A DNA stretch of 64,000 nt from Dechloromonas sp. CZR5 (GTDB lineage Bacteria > Pseudomonadota > Gammaproteobacteria > Burkholderiales > Rhodocyclaceae). The position numbers and the translations under genes were made by a program. This document shows, one piece after another, positions 37,043 through 47,651 of the stretch. Within the stretch, counting starts at the first letter, position 1. The number at the start of each line of letters is the position of its first letter. The stretch spans positions 248,001 through 312,000 of the forward strand of contig NZ_VUYQ01000001.1 in assembly GCF_008711155.1 (NCBI RefSeq), written 5' to 3'. The notes under the pieces are model-generated. The model ran no database searches and was not told where the DNA came from. It saw nothing but the letters and a program-made list of their open reading frames with translations.

Positions 37043-37651
37043 TCAGGCGCCCGGGGCGCCGGATTGCGACAGGCAGGCGAAATACAGCATCGGCCATTGT
37101 TGCGGCCATTGGGCCAGCGGCTCGCGGCTGAAGCCGCTGCGGGCATACTGCTCCCAGCGGCCGACGGCATAGCAGCGCAGCAGATTGGCCAGGGCGCCGA
37201 AATCGGCGTCCGGCTTGAGGTTTTCCTGTGTGGCGGCAATGCGCAGTGCCTGCTTCAGCGCGGCTTCGATCTTGTCGAGAAGGGCGTTGATGCGAACCTG
37301 CAGGCGCTCGTTTTCGTTGACCAGCGCGTCACCAATCAGGACACGGGTCATGCCGCGGTTCTTTTGGGCAAAACGGAGCAACAGGCCGATGATCAGTTCG
37401 ACCTGTTTGAGGCCCTCGCTTTCCTCCGAGGTGATCTGGTTGATGACGCCGAACAGGCTGGCCTCGATAAATTCGATGAGGCCCTCGAACATCTGGGCTT
37501 TGCTGGCGAAGTGTCGGTAGAGGGCGGCTTCGGAGCATTCGAGCGCCGCTGCCAGGGCTGCCGTGGTGATTTTTTCCCCTTTGGGCTGTTCCAGCATTTC
37601 GGCCAGTGTTTGCAGGATTTTCAGGCGGCGTTCGCCCGGTTTTGTCGCCAT
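37043..37651 (-). CDS. slmA: nucleoid occlusion factor SlmA (TetR family)
   Basis: The 202-residue TetR-fold protein matches SlmA: ITTAALAAALECSEAALYRHFASKAQMFEGLIEFIE is the DNA-binding head and the start of the regulatory domain with the FIE motif, and GMTRVLIGDAL is another family block. SlmA binds SBS sites on the chromosome and disassembles FtsZ rings over the nucleoid. The start at 37651 has a GGAG site. It is third in the run argB / nucleotidase / slmA, a typical betaproteobacterial order. Confidence 0.93.
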   Translation of the reverse strand: MATKPGERRLKILQTLAEMLEQPKGEKITTAALAAALECSEAALYRHFASKAQMFEGLIEFIEASLFGVINQITSEESEGLKQVELIIGLLLRFAQKNRGMTRVLIGDALVNENERLQVRINALLDKIEAALKQALRIAATQENLKPDADFGALANLLRCYAVGRWEQYARSGFSREPLAQWPQQWPMLYFACLSQSGAPGA

Positions 37652-37686
37652 GGTGTCCCTCTCCTTGGTTGTGATTTTTCCGAAAA

Positions 37687-38325
37687 TTATAGATGAGTGC
37701 AGCGCCCGGGCAAATCGAGGACGCTGGCAATCTTCACGTCGACAAAAGGAGACTGGCGTAAGCCAGTACTCACCCACACGGTCTTCATGCGCAGCTTCTT
37801 GGCCGTAACGAGGTTGGGCAGGCTGTCTTCGACCATGATGCAGTTGCGCGGGTCGAGCCGCTCGGCGCGAAGCAGCGCGAGAAATCCGGCGCGCATGGGT
37901 TTGGGTTGATAGCGAACGTTTTCGACGGCGTAAACGGTATCAAAGCACTGCCGCAGGCCGGTGATGTCGAGGACTGCTTCGGCGTACCGGCGCGGGCCAT
38001 TGGAAAAGACGATTTTTCGGCCGGGCAGTCGGCGCAGGGCGTGGGCCAGTGGTTTGTCGAAAACGAGCATGCGTTTCAGATCAGGGAATTGATGAGTCTC
38101 GTGCAGAAAGTGATCCGGGTCGGTCCGGTGATGGCGTATCAATCCCAACAGCGTCGCACCGTAACGAACCCAGTAATCCTGGCGGATGCGCGTTGCCTCG
38201 TGTGCGCCGACACCGAGGTGGCGCTCGATGTATTCGCGCATTGACCGGTTGATGTGAGGGAAGATGTGCGCCGACGCATTGTGCAGGGTGTTGTCGAGGT
38301 CAAAGATCCAGACATTTCTTTTCAT
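37687..38325 (-). CDS. HAD-family pyrimidine 5'-nucleotidase
   Basis: The protein of 212 residues is a haloacid-dehalogenase phosphatase. Motif I is IFDLDNTLH, motif II is FSNGPR, the motif III lysine is in RYQPKP and motif IV is MVEDSLPN. The sequence belongs to the Pyr-5-nucleotidase group (SDT1/YjjG-like) that dephosphorylates pyrimidine nucleotides. I prefer the ATG at 38325; one seven codons upstream is possible. It lies 35 bp upstream of slmA and 64 bp after argB, beyond a terminator. Confidence 0.9.
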   Translation of the reverse strand: MKRNVWIFDLDNTLHNASAHIFPHINRSMREYIERHLGVGAHEATRIRQDYWVRYGATLLGLIRHHRTDPDHFLHETHQFPDLKRMLVFDKPLAHALRRLPGRKIVFSNGPRRYAEAVLDITGLRQCFDTVYAVENVRYQPKPMRAGFLALLRAERLDPRNCIMVEDSLPNLVTAKKLRMKTVWVSTGLRQSPFVDVKIASVLDLPGRCTHL

Positions 38326-38348
38326 CGGAGGCGCTCGGTGAGCCATTG

Positions 38349-38372
38349 AAAAAGCCCGCTTGCGCGGGCTTT
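38349..38372 (-). terminator. terminator downstream of argB
   Basis: AGCCCGC/GCGGGCT with a TTGC loop (38353-38370), followed on the minus strand by five Ts. It lies between argB and the nucleotidase gene and may only partly separate them. Confidence 0.78.
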
Positions 38373-38389
38373 GAAGGCGATGCTGTGGG

Positions 38390-39701
<1,312 letters not shown>

Positions 39702-39761
39702 GCTAATCTCCTGGGTGAGTCAAGCTTTACTGGACCTAATGCAGGAGAGGGTTGGACAGTT

Positions 39762-40214
39762 TCAAGTCCCCTGTTGTACGCGTTCCGGGAGCATCAGGAT
39801 GGCATCCCGGTTGCTCCAGGAAAAGCAGAGCGTGGCCGCTTCCTGCCAGGGAAACCATTGCCAGGCGCGGTGTTCACTGGGGCTGGCCGTGATGGCGGCG
39901 GGCTTGGGCAGGCACAGACTGAATACATGCTCGACATTCGACGTGACACCCGGGGCATAACGATGCCGCCACTGCTGAAAAATCTCGTAAGTATTGGTTA
40001 ATGACCAGTTACGGTAGCTTGCCAAGGGGAGGGAAATACCGGTTTCTTCGAAGACTTCACGTTGGGCTGTGATTTCCGGTGATTCGTCGGTTTCGCGGCT
40101 TCCCGTGACGGATTGCCAGTAGCCCGGATGGGCTGCGCGTTCAAGAAGCAGGACGTCGAGTTCGGGCGTGTGAATGACCACCAACACCGAAACAGGTTGT
40201 TTCGGGGCTGTCAT
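39762..40214 (-). CDS. nudB: dihydroneopterin triphosphate diphosphatase
   Basis: This 150-residue Nudix hydrolase removes pyrophosphate from dihydroneopterin triphosphate in folate synthesis. The Nudix box GSRETDESPEITAQREVFEETG fits GX5EX7REUXEEXGU exactly (split here for length). RAAHPGYWQSVTGSRE and WFPWQEAATLCFSWSNRDAI are NudB-type flanks. Its ATG overlaps the barstar stop by four bases. It is the last gene of the FmdB-DUF502-aspS operon, where nudB is normally close to aspS. Confidence 0.93.
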   Translation of the reverse strand: MTAPKQPVSVLVVIHTPELDVLLLERAAHPGYWQSVTGSRETDESPEITAQREVFEETGISLPLASYRNWSLTNTYEIFQQWRHRYAPGVTSNVEHVFSLCLPKPAAITASPSEHRAWQWFPWQEAATLCFSWSNRDAILMLPERVQQGT

Positions 40215-40639
40215 GCCTCGATAAAGGTTGGAATGCCCCGGGCCGGGGTGTCGAGGAGAATCCAGAATGGTGACTGGGCCGCCTTGCGTGCTTCTGCGGC
40301 AGCACCCAATACGTCAATCAGTGTGGAGAAATCGTCCGGGTTGGCCGTACGCAATTCAGCCATTCCCTTGATCATCAGGACATGCGCTTTGGCGGGTTGC
40401 CAGTCCGGGTCCGTGAGGCAATCGAAGAGCGCATCGAAATTGCTGCCGTACCAGATAGGGAAGTCGAGATCGGCGCCCAGTTGAGCAAGTCTTTTTTCAG
40501 TGGCGACACGGGGAGGGAGTTCGGCTTTCAGAAGCCGTACTTTTTCCTTGGTTGCGGCGCTTTCAATGGCCAGCCACCGCGCGGGCGGAAGGTAGTAAAC
40601 ACCGGATGTTTCGTTCGTCCTGAACAAGTGGCTGCTCAT
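40211..40639 (-). CDS. barstar-family ribonuclease inhibitor
   Basis: The 142-residue cytosolic protein has a barstar domain in its second half. WYGSNFDALFDCLTD corresponds to barstar YYGENLDALWDCLTG, and D69 and D73 match the inhibitor's D35 and D39, which plug the barnase active site. WILLDTP is the final strand. The N-terminal 45 residues are an extension not found in Bacillus barstar. The gene starts five bases after the barnase-like gene, so toxin and inhibitor are made from one mRNA. Confidence 0.92.
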   Translation of the reverse strand: MSSHLFRTNETSGVYYLPPARWLAIESAATKEKVRLLKAELPPRVATEKRLAQLGADLDFPIWYGSNFDALFDCLTDPDWQPAKAHVLMIKGMAELRTANPDDFSTLIDVLGAAAEARKAAQSPFWILLDTPARGIPTFIEA

Positions 40640-40644
40640 GGGGC

Positions 40645-41001
40645 TTAGTCCTTGATCCGTCGGAATGTCCGATAGTGGTCTTCCGTGTAGAAGTATTCGC
40701 CTCGTTCTCCGGCAATGATGCGGCGCGGGCCGCGGTCTCTGCGCCACGGGGATTTTACGGTGTATTCCCGATAATAGCCGCGGGGCTGCAGAGGCAGCCG
40801 CTTTTCGAAGTTGCCAAAAACGATGCCATCGCGCTCATAGGGAAACGGACCGCCTTCCTTGATCAAGGCCAGCGTCTGGCGAGCTTCGCGCGGGAGATCG
40901 GCGACCGATACCGGCTCGTCGGCCACGTTGTCCCGCGTGAACGCAAAAGCGCTTCCAACCGCCAGCCAGAGGACGAGAAGGAAGCGCAGCCAGGTCGGCA
41001 T
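40645..41001 (-). CDS. secreted barnase-family ribonuclease
   Basis: The protein of 118 residues begins with a signal peptide (FLLVLWLAVGSAFA, cleavage near residue 20) and contains a compact microbial ribonuclease domain. Aligning by eye with barnase, E79 (REYT) matches catalytic E73, R90 and R94 match R83 and R87, and H109 (TEDHYRTF) matches H102; VFGNFEKRLP matches IFSNREGKLP. All catalytic residues are therefore kept. It is expected to act outside the cytosol, with the downstream barstar protecting the cytosol. It lies 11 bp after aspS. Confidence 0.92.
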   Translation of the reverse strand: MPTWLRFLLVLWLAVGSAFAFTRDNVADEPVSVADLPREARQTLALIKEGGPFPYERDGIVFGNFEKRLPLQPRGYYREYTVKSPWRRDRGPRRIIAGERGEYFYTEDHYRTFRRIKD

Positions 41002-41012
41002 GGCGGTGGCCT

Positions 41013-42812
41013 TTAACCCTGGGTGATTTCGACCTGGGTTTCCACCTTCTGACGCAGGCGGACGTGCAGTTCACGCAGTTGCTTCTCGTCGACCGCCGAC
41101 GGGGCGTCGGTGAGCAGGCACTGGGCGCGCTGGGTCTTCGGGAAGGCGATGACGTCGCGGATCGACTCGGCGCCGGTCATCATGGTGACGATGCGGTCGA
41201 GACCGAAAGCCAGGCCGCCGTGGGGTGGGGCGCCGTACTTCAGCGCGTCGAGCAGGAAGCCGAACTTGGCCTGCTGTTCTTCCGGACCGATGTTGAGCGC
41301 GGCGAAAACCTTCTCCTGCACGTCGGCGCGGTGGATACGTACCGAGCCGCCGCCCAGTTCCCAGCCGTTCAGCGCCAGGTCGTAGGCCTTGGCCAGGCAC
41401 TTGCCCGGATCGGTGGCGAGGAGTTCGAGGTGCTCGTCCTTCGGGCTGGTGAAGGGGTGGTGGCAGGCGGTCCAGCGCTTCGATTCGTCGTCGTACTCGA
41501 ACATCGGGAAGTCGATGACCCACAGCGGCGCCCACTTGGCGCCGGTGACGAAGCCCTTCTCGTGGCCGATCTTGATGCGCAGCGCGCCGAGGGCGTCGCT
41601 GACGATCTTGCCCTTGTCGGCGCCGAAGAAGATCAGGTCGCCGGATTGCGCGCCGGTGCGTTCGAGCACGGTGCGTAGCGAGGCTTCGGAGAGGTTCTTG
41701 ACGATCGGCGACTGCAGGCCGGTTTCATTGACCTGAGTGACGTCGTTGACCTTGATGTAGGCCAGGCCCTTGGCGCCGTAGATGCCGACAAACTTGGTGT
41801 ATTCGTCGATCTCACCCCGGGTCAGCGTAGCGCCGCCCGGAATGCGCATGGCGGCGATGCGGCCGCCCTCGCTGTTGGCGATGCTGGCGAAGACCTTGAA
41901 GGCGACGTCCTTGAAGGCGTCGGCGACGTCAACCAGTTCGAGCGTGACGCGCAGGTCCGGCTTGTCGGAGCCGAAGCGGCGCATGGCTTCGGCGTAGGTC
42001 ATGCGCGGGAATTCCGGCAGCTCGACGTCGATGGCTTCCTTGAACACGGTACGGATCAGCTTTTCCATCAGCGCGGTGATCTCGGCCTCGCTCATGAACG
42101 AGGTTTCGATATCGACCTGGGTAAATTCGGGCTGGCGGTCGGCGCGCAGGTCTTCGTCGCGGAAACACTTGGTGATCTGGTAGTAGCGGTCGAAGCCGGC
42201 GACCATCAGCAGCTGCTTGAAGAGCTGCGGGGACTGCGGCAGCGCGAAGAATTGGCCGGCATGAACGCGCGACGGAACCAGGTAGTCACGGGCGCCTTCC
42301 GGGGTCGACTTGGTCAGCATCGGCGTTTCGACGTCGATGAAGCCGTTGTCGTCGAGGAAACGGCGGAAAGCTCGGGCCGTCTTGTAGCGCAGCATCAGGT
42401 TGTTTTGCATCTGCGGGCGGCGCAGATCGATGACGCGGTGGGTCAGGCGGACGTTCTCGGAGAGATTTTCCTCATCAAGCTGGAACGGCGGGGTGACCGA
42501 CGGGTTCAGCACCTCGATCTCGTGGCAGAGCACTTCGATTTCACCGGAGGCCAGGTTGGCGTTGGTCGTGCCTGCCGGACGCGGGCGCACCTTGCCGGTG
42601 ATCTTCAGGCAGAACTCGTTGCGGACGGATTCGGCGATCTTGAATGAGTCGGCACGGTCCGGGTCGCAGACAATTTGGGCCAGACCTTCGCGGTCGCGCA
42701 GGTCGATGAAAATGACGCCGCCGTGGTCGCGGCGACGGTGGGCCCAGCCGCACAGGGTGACGATCTGGCCGTCGAGAGAAGCGTTGAGTTGTCCGCAGTA
42801 ATGGGTACGCAT
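41013..42812 (-). CDS. aspS: aspartyl-tRNA synthetase
   Basis: AspRS (599 residues, bacterial type) charges tRNA-Asp. The N-terminal OB-fold anticodon domain ([24 protein letters not shown]), class II motif 2 ([19 protein letters not shown]), the bacterial GAD insertion, and motif 3 ([11 protein letters not shown]) are all present. The length is standard. It follows the DUF502 gene by 18 bp and precedes the ribonuclease pair by 11 bp, so an essential gene is cotranscribed with a toxin and its inhibitor. Confidence 0.97.
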   Translation of the reverse strand: MRTHYCGQLNASLDGQIVTLCGWAHRRRDHGGVIFIDLRDREGLAQIVCDPDRADSFKIAESVRNEFCLKITGKVRPRPAGTTNANLASGEIEVLCHEIEVLNPSVTPPFQLDEENLSENVRLTHRVIDLRRPQMQNNLMLRYKTARAFRRFLDDNGFIDVETPMLTKSTPEGARDYLVPSRVHAGQFFALPQSPQLFKQLLMVAGFDRYYQITKCFRDEDLRADRQPEFTQVDIETSFMSEAEITALMEKLIRTVFKEAIDVELPEFPRMTYAEAMRRFGSDKPDLRVTLELVDVADAFKDVAFKVFASIANSEGGRIAAMRIPGGATLTRGEIDEYTKFVGIYGAKGLAYIKVNDVTQVNETGLQSPIVKNLSEASLRTVLERTGAQSGDLIFFGADKGKIVSDALGALRIKIGHEKGFVTGAKWAPLWVIDFPMFEYDDESKRWTACHHPFTSPKDEHLELLATDPGKCLAKAYDLALNGWELGGGSVRIHRADVQEKVFAALNIGPEEQQAKFGFLLDALKYGAPPHGGLAFGLDRIVTMMTGAESIRDVIAFPKTQRAQCLLTDAPSAVDEKQLRELHVRLRQKVETQVEITQG

Positions 42813-42830
42813 GAAGCTTTCCGGTTTGTT

Positions 42831-43460
42831 TCAGGTGTTGGTGATGACACGGGCGTGCGGCGGCGGAGCCACGACACCCATGGATATGATGTATTTGAGC
42901 GCTTCATCGACCGTCATGTCGAGTTCGACGACATCCTTGGCCGGCATCATCAGGAAGAAGCCGGAGGTCGGGTTGGGCGTGGTCGGTACATACACGCTGA
43001 CGTGCTCGCCGCGCAGATGATTGACGATGTCGCCACCCGGCGCGCCGGTCAGGAAGGCGACTGTCCAGCTGCCTTCTCGTGGGTACTGGACCAGCAGCGC
43101 CTTGCGAAAGGCATTGCCATTGGGGGAGAAGAGCGTATCGGAGACTTGCTTGACGCTGTTGTAGACCGAATTGACGACCGGAATGCGGGCGAGCAGCTTT
43201 TCCCACCAGACGACCAGTTTCTGGCCGATGAAGTTGGCTGCGAGCAAGCCGGTGAGGAAGATCATGGCCAGTGTCAGTACGGCTCCCGCGCCCGGAATGG
43301 CGAATCCGACCAGGGTTTGCGGGTGAACCGACGACGGCAGCAGGCGCAACGATTGATCCAGTGTGCTGACGATAAGCGACAGAACCCAGCCGGTAATGAC
43401 CAGCGGAACCCAGATCAGCAGGCCGGTGATGAAATAGCGCTTGATCAGTTGGCCACGCAC
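42831..43460 (-). CDS. DUF502 membrane protein
   Basis: The protein of about 209 residues has two membrane helices near the N-terminus (YFITGLLIWVPLVITGWVLSLIV and GAVLTLAMIFLTGLLAANF), then a soluble domain with RIPVVNSVYNSVKQV and VYVPTTPNPTSGFFLMMPAKDVVELDMTVDEALKYIISMG, diagnostic of DUF502. Function is unknown. The chosen GTG start overlaps the FmdB gene by 16 bases and follows a GGGGAAGG site. The FmdB-DUF502-aspS order is widespread in betaproteobacteria. Confidence 0.88.
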   Translation of the reverse strand: MRGQLIKRYFITGLLIWVPLVITGWVLSLIVSTLDQSLRLLPSSVHPQTLVGFAIPGAGAVLTLAMIFLTGLLAANFIGQKLVVWWEKLLARIPVVNSVYNSVKQVSDTLFSPNGNAFRKALLVQYPREGSWTVAFLTGAPGGDIVNHLRGEHVSVYVPTTPNPTSGFFLMMPAKDVVELDMTVDEALKYIISMGVVAPPPHARVITNT

Positions 43461-43699
43461 GACGAGCAGCTTCCTTCCCCGGTTTGGCAAGGGGGCGGTG
43501 TGTCAGCTTTCTTGCTGCCACCTTTGAAGTCGGTTGCGTACCAGCCATTGCCCTTGAGCTGGAAGCCGGCTGCAGACAATTGCTTGCTGTAGCTGTCCCT
43601 GCCGCACTCGGGACAGGTGGTCAACTGCGGGTCGCTCATCTTCTGCAGATGTTCTTTCTGGAAACCGCAGGAGTCGCAGCGATATTCGTAAATCGGCAT
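43445..43699 (-). CDS. FmdB-family zinc-ribbon protein
   Basis: The 84-residue protein has an N-terminal rubredoxin-like zinc ribbon (PIYEYRCDSCG and TTCPECG, CxxC...CxxC). The middle (FQLKGNGWYATDFK) is the second conserved FmdB block. The C-terminus adds three more cysteines (CQTGEGSCSSC). FmdB proteins are putative regulators; their target is not established. It is the first gene of the operon leading to aspS and nudB. Confidence 0.92.
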   Translation of the reverse strand: MPIYEYRCDSCGFQKEHLQKMSDPQLTTCPECGRDSYSKQLSAAGFQLKGNGWYATDFKGGSKKADTPPPCQTGEGSCSSCVAN

Positions 43700-43769
43700 G
43701 AGAGTCCTCCAAAACCTTGAATTATAACCGAGAGTTGCAGTCGGTTATATCAGGGCCGATGCGTCGTTT

Positions 43770-44621
43770 TCAACCGATCATGCCGAGATAGGTGCGGGTG
43801 ATCTGCTGTCCCCAGAAAAGAGCGATCATGCCGGCCGCAGCGAGATAGGGGCCGAACGGGATCGGAATGTTCCGGCCGTGACGTGCGGCGGCGATCAGTG
43901 TGATGCCGACAGCAGCGCCAACGATGGAGGAAAGCAGGATGATCGCCGGAAGCATTTGCCAGCCGAGCCAGGCACCGAGGGCGGCGAGTAGCTTGAAATC
44001 GCCGTAGCCCATGCCTTCCTTGCCGGTGACTAGTTTGAATAGCCAGAAAACGCTCCACAACGCCAGGTAGCCGGCCATCGCGCCGATGACGGCGGACGGA
44101 AGATCGCAGTAGATGGCCCACAGATTGAATGCCAAGCCCAGCCATATCAGCGGCAGGGTGATCGAATCGGGAAGAAGCTGCGTATCGAGGTCGATACCGG
44201 ACAGGGCAATCAAGGCCCACAGCAGTAGAAGGGCGCCAACTGCCTGGGCGGTGGGGCCGAAGTGCCAGGCTGCATAGGCCGACAACAATCCGGTCAGTGC
44301 TTCGATAAAGGGATAGCGCGCCGAAATGGCTGCGCCACAACCGGAGCATTTGCCGCGCAGGATCAGCAGGTAGCTGATGAGAGGAATGTTTTCCAAGGCG
44401 GTAATCCGGTGGCCGCAGGATGGGCAGCGGGAGCGCGGTTTTGCGAGCGACAGCGTTTCCGCTGGCGCGGCTTCTTCGCCGCGGAGTTCCGCGCACTGGG
44501 CTCGCCAGTCGTTTTCCATCATCCTCGGCAGGCGGTGGATGACAACATTCAGAAAGCTGCCGACGCAAAGGCCCAGCAGGCCGGCGGCGAGCGCTAGCCC
44601 CCCCAGAGTCTCCGGAATCAT
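43770..44621 (-). CDS. pilD: type IV prepilin peptidase/N-methyltransferase
   Basis: The 283-residue inner-membrane aspartyl protease cleaves and methylates type IV pilins. The cytoplasmic zinc loop has CPSCG and CSGCG; GIDLDTQLLPD and GMGYGDFKLL carry the two catalytic aspartates. About eight membrane helices are seen. The ATG overlaps the pilC stop (TGATG), so the longer in-frame start inside pilC is rejected. coaE, the usual downstream neighbour, is not here; FmdB follows instead. Confidence 0.95.
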   Translation of the reverse strand: MIPETLGGLALAAGLLGLCVGSFLNVVIHRLPRMMENDWRAQCAELRGEEAAPAETLSLAKPRSRCPSCGHRITALENIPLISYLLILRGKCSGCGAAISARYPFIEALTGLLSAYAAWHFGPTAQAVGALLLLWALIALSGIDLDTQLLPDSITLPLIWLGLAFNLWAIYCDLPSAVIGAMAGYLALWSVFWLFKLVTGKEGMGYGDFKLLAALGAWLGWQMLPAIILLSSIVGAAVGITLIAAARHGRNIPIPFGPYLAAAGMIALFWGQQITRTYLGMIG

Positions 44622-45844
44622 CAAACGATCGCCCCGAGTTTGAAGATCGGCAGGTACATGGCTACTACCATGCCACCGATCAGGGTGCCAAGGATAACCA
44701 TGATTATCGGCTCCATCAGGCTGGACATGGCTTCGACGGCGTCGTCGACTTCCTGTTCGAAGAAGTCGGCAACCTTTCCGAGCATCGAATCCAGCGCACC
44801 AGACTCTTCGCCGATAGCGACCATTTGGGTGACCATGTTGGGGAACAGGTTGGTGTTTTGCATCGACGTCGTCAGGTTTGTACCGGTGGCGACCTCGCCC
44901 TGGATTTGCCGGGTAGCCATCTTGTATACGAAGTTGCCGGACGCGCCGCCTACCGACTCCAGGGATTCGACCAGAGGAACACCGGCGGCAAACATGGTCG
45001 AGAGTGTGCGGGTCCACCGTGCAATGACCGATTTGCGAACGATATCACCAAAAACCGGTATTCTCAGCAAGAGGCGATCCATCGCCATCTGTACCTTTTC
45101 GGAGCGTCGCCAAGCTTCCAGGAAGGCGTACAGGCCGCCACCAATCGCACCAAAAATGGCCCACCAGTAGGCGACGAAAAAATCGGATATGGCGATGACG
45201 AGCAGCGTGGGGATCGGTAGGTCCGCGCCGAAGCTCTGGAATACTTCCTTGAAGGCAGGAATCACGAAAATCATGATGACGGCCGTAATGATGAAGGACA
45301 CCACGATCACTGCGATAGGGTAGAAAAGAGCGGATTTGATCTTGCTCTTGATGGCAAGAATTTTTTCCTTATAGGTTGCCAGGCGGTCAAGCAGGGTGTC
45401 GAGAATACCCGCCTGTTCACCGGCGGCTACCAGGTTGCAAAACAAGGCGTCGAAATACAGCGGATATTTGCGGAATGCCTGGGACAGTGAACTGCCGGTC
45501 TCCACGTCGGCCTTGATGTCCAGCAGGAGTTTGCCTACGGCAGGATTGGCATGGCCGCGGCCAACGATGTCGAAGGATTGCAGGAGCGGGACCCCGGATT
45601 TCATCATCGTCGCCAGTTGGCGGGAGAACAGGGTGATGTCCTTGTCGGTGATCTTGCCGCCGGTCTTGAAGCGCAGCTTCTTGACCTTGGCGTTGGTTAT
45701 GCCTTGGCGACGCAAGGTCGTTTGGACGACCGATTCGCTGGCTGCGCGCATTTCGCCGCGTACAGCTTTTCCATCCTTGTTCTTGCCTTCCCATTGAAAA
45801 GTACTTTCCTTGACTGCCGAGGCCTTTGGTCGAGCGGTAGCCAT
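44621..45844 (-). CDS. pilC: type IV pilus inner-membrane platform protein PilC
   Basis: The 407-residue GspF-family protein has two repeated cytoplasmic domains each followed by membrane helices. LFSRQLATMMKSGVPLLQSFDIV and RTLSTMFAAGVPLVESLESVGGASGN are the two repeat signatures, and EPIIMVILGTLIGGMVVAMYLPIF is the terminal helix. It anchors the pilus machine and interacts with the PilB ATPase. It lies 15 bp after pilB. Confidence 0.96.
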   Translation of the reverse strand: MATARPKASAVKESTFQWEGKNKDGKAVRGEMRAASESVVQTTLRRQGITNAKVKKLRFKTGGKITDKDITLFSRQLATMMKSGVPLLQSFDIVGRGHANPAVGKLLLDIKADVETGSSLSQAFRKYPLYFDALFCNLVAAGEQAGILDTLLDRLATYKEKILAIKSKIKSALFYPIAVIVVSFIITAVIMIFVIPAFKEVFQSFGADLPIPTLLVIAISDFFVAYWWAIFGAIGGGLYAFLEAWRRSEKVQMAMDRLLLRIPVFGDIVRKSVIARWTRTLSTMFAAGVPLVESLESVGGASGNFVYKMATRQIQGEVATGTNLTTSMQNTNLFPNMVTQMVAIGEESGALDSMLGKVADFFEQEVDDAVEAMSSLMEPIIMVILGTLIGGMVVAMYLPIFKLGAIV

Positions 45845-45859
45845 GTGTTGTCCCTTTTA

Positions 45860-47575
45860 TTAAGCGTTGGTGGTGCTGAGAACCTCGTCGAGCGAGGTGA
45901 CACCTTGTTTGACTTTTTGCAATCCGGACTCCCGGAGGTCCTTGACGCCTTCGGCCTTGGCCTGAACCGCCAGATCCAGCGCCGATGCGCCACTCATGAT
46001 CATGCGCTGCATGGATTCCGAGATGGGCATGACTTGATAGATGCCAACCCGTCCCTTATACCCGGTTCCCTTGCAACGCTCGCATCCCCCGGGGCCGTAT
46101 AGGGTCCACGAGCCATCGAGTTCGCCTTCGGCATACCCGGCGTCCAATAGCGCCTGCCGCGGGATTTCCATGGGTTTCTTGCAATTACAAAGACGGCGCG
46201 CCAGGCGTTGTGCCGTGATCAGCAAAACGCTGGAGGCGATGTTGAAGGTGGGGACGCCCATGTTCATCAAGCGGGTCAGGGTCTGTGGGGCGTCGTTGGT
46301 ATGCAGCGTCGAAAGAACCAGGTGGCCGGTCTGGGCTGCCTTGATGGAGATCTCAGCGGTTTCCAGGTCGCGGATTTCGCCGACCATGATGATGTCCGGA
46401 TCCTGCCGTAGGAAGGCTTTCAGGGCGACCGGGAAGGTCAGTCCGGCGCGGTCGTCGACGTTGACCTGGTTGATGCCGGCCAGGTTGATTTCGGCCGGAT
46501 CTTCCGCCGTCGAAATATTGATGCCGTCCTTGTTCAGGATGTTCAGGCAGGTGTACAGCGAAACGGTCTTGCCGGAGCCGGTCGGGCCGGTGACCAGCAC
46601 CATGCCGTAGGGACGGCTGATGGCGTCGAGCAGGGCGGCCTTTTGGTCCGGTTCGTAGCCCAATGCCTCGATGCCGAGTGTGGCGGAGGTCGGGTCTAGA
46701 ATACGCATCACGATTTTTTCGCCTTGCAAGGTCGGCAAGGTGCTGACCCGGAAGTCGATGGCTCGGGTCTTGGATAGGACAAGCTTCATCCGGCCGTCCT
46801 GCGGCACACGTTTTTCGGCGATATTCAGTCGCGAGATGACCTTGATACGCGATGCGATTTTTTCCTTGATGGCCAGTGGTGGTGTGGCGACTTCGCGCAG
46901 GATGCCGTCAACGCGGAAACGAATCCGGTAGAACTTTTCGTAAGGTTCGAAATGGATATCCGATGCGCCATCGTTAATGGCATCGAGGAGCATTTTCTGG
47001 ATGAATTTGACGACCGGTGCGTCGTCGATCTCCTGGCCGGCGGCATCGTCTGTCTTGGCGGCGGCTTCTTCATCGAGAAAGTCAAGGTTGATATCATCGC
47101 TGGCCAGATTCTTCAGTGTTTCGGCGGCCGACTCGGCGTACTTGCCGACAAGCGGAGCCAGCTTGGGATGTTCGACGACGATCGGGTCGACGGCAAGGCC
47201 TGTCTGGAAGCGGATTTCATCCAGGGCGCGCAGATTGGTCGGGTCGGCGATGGCGACAGATAGCCGGTTGCCGCGCTTGTTGAGCGGAATGACCTTGTGC
47301 GTGGCGATCAGCTTGCGGTCAATGGCGTCGGCAGGGATGTGCGCCTCGTCGAAAGCATTCAGGTCGAGCAGCGGATAGCCGAAGGTGTCGGCGACAAAAC
47401 GGGCTACATCGAGCGCACTGGCTTTCTGGCTGGCAATGATCTGTTCGATCAGCGACGTTTTGCTGTTGTTGGCTTGTGCCAGCAGTTGCTCGGCCTCGGC
47501 CTCCTTGAGCTGCCCGGCCTGTACAAGCGCGCGCGCCAAGCCGCTAAGAGGAGGATTTTGAGGTGTTGCTGCCAT
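45860..47575 (-). CDS. pilB: type IV pilus assembly ATPase PilB
   Basis: PilB (571 residues) is the hexameric ATPase that drives pilus extension. The N-terminal MshEN-like region (about 20-150) precedes the catalytic domain with Walker A GPTGSGKT, Asp box, Walker B IIMVGEIRDLETAEIS and His box HLVLSTLHTNDA. A tetracysteine zinc site (CNC...CERC) is near residues 470-510. MshEN domains of this kind can bind c-di-GMP. First of pilB-pilC-pilD. Confidence 0.96.
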   Translation of the reverse strand: MAATPQNPPLSGLARALVQAGQLKEAEAEQLLAQANNSKTSLIEQIIASQKASALDVARFVADTFGYPLLDLNAFDEAHIPADAIDRKLIATHKVIPLNKRGNRLSVAIADPTNLRALDEIRFQTGLAVDPIVVEHPKLAPLVGKYAESAAETLKNLASDDINLDFLDEEAAAKTDDAAGQEIDDAPVVKFIQKMLLDAINDGASDIHFEPYEKFYRIRFRVDGILREVATPPLAIKEKIASRIKVISRLNIAEKRVPQDGRMKLVLSKTRAIDFRVSTLPTLQGEKIVMRILDPTSATLGIEALGYEPDQKAALLDAISRPYGMVLVTGPTGSGKTVSLYTCLNILNKDGINISTAEDPAEINLAGINQVNVDDRAGLTFPVALKAFLRQDPDIIMVGEIRDLETAEISIKAAQTGHLVLSTLHTNDAPQTLTRLMNMGVPTFNIASSVLLITAQRLARRLCNCKKPMEIPRQALLDAGYAEGELDGSWTLYGPGGCERCKGTGYKGRVGIYQVMPISESMQRMIMSGASALDLAVQAKAEGVKDLRESGLQKVKQGVTSLDEVLSTTNA

Positions 47576-47651
47576 CGAATGAGCTTAAATGCCGTATAGA
47601 TCGGTTGATAATGCTACGCAGCAGGCTGTTTGTAAAGGTTCGCCCGCCGGT

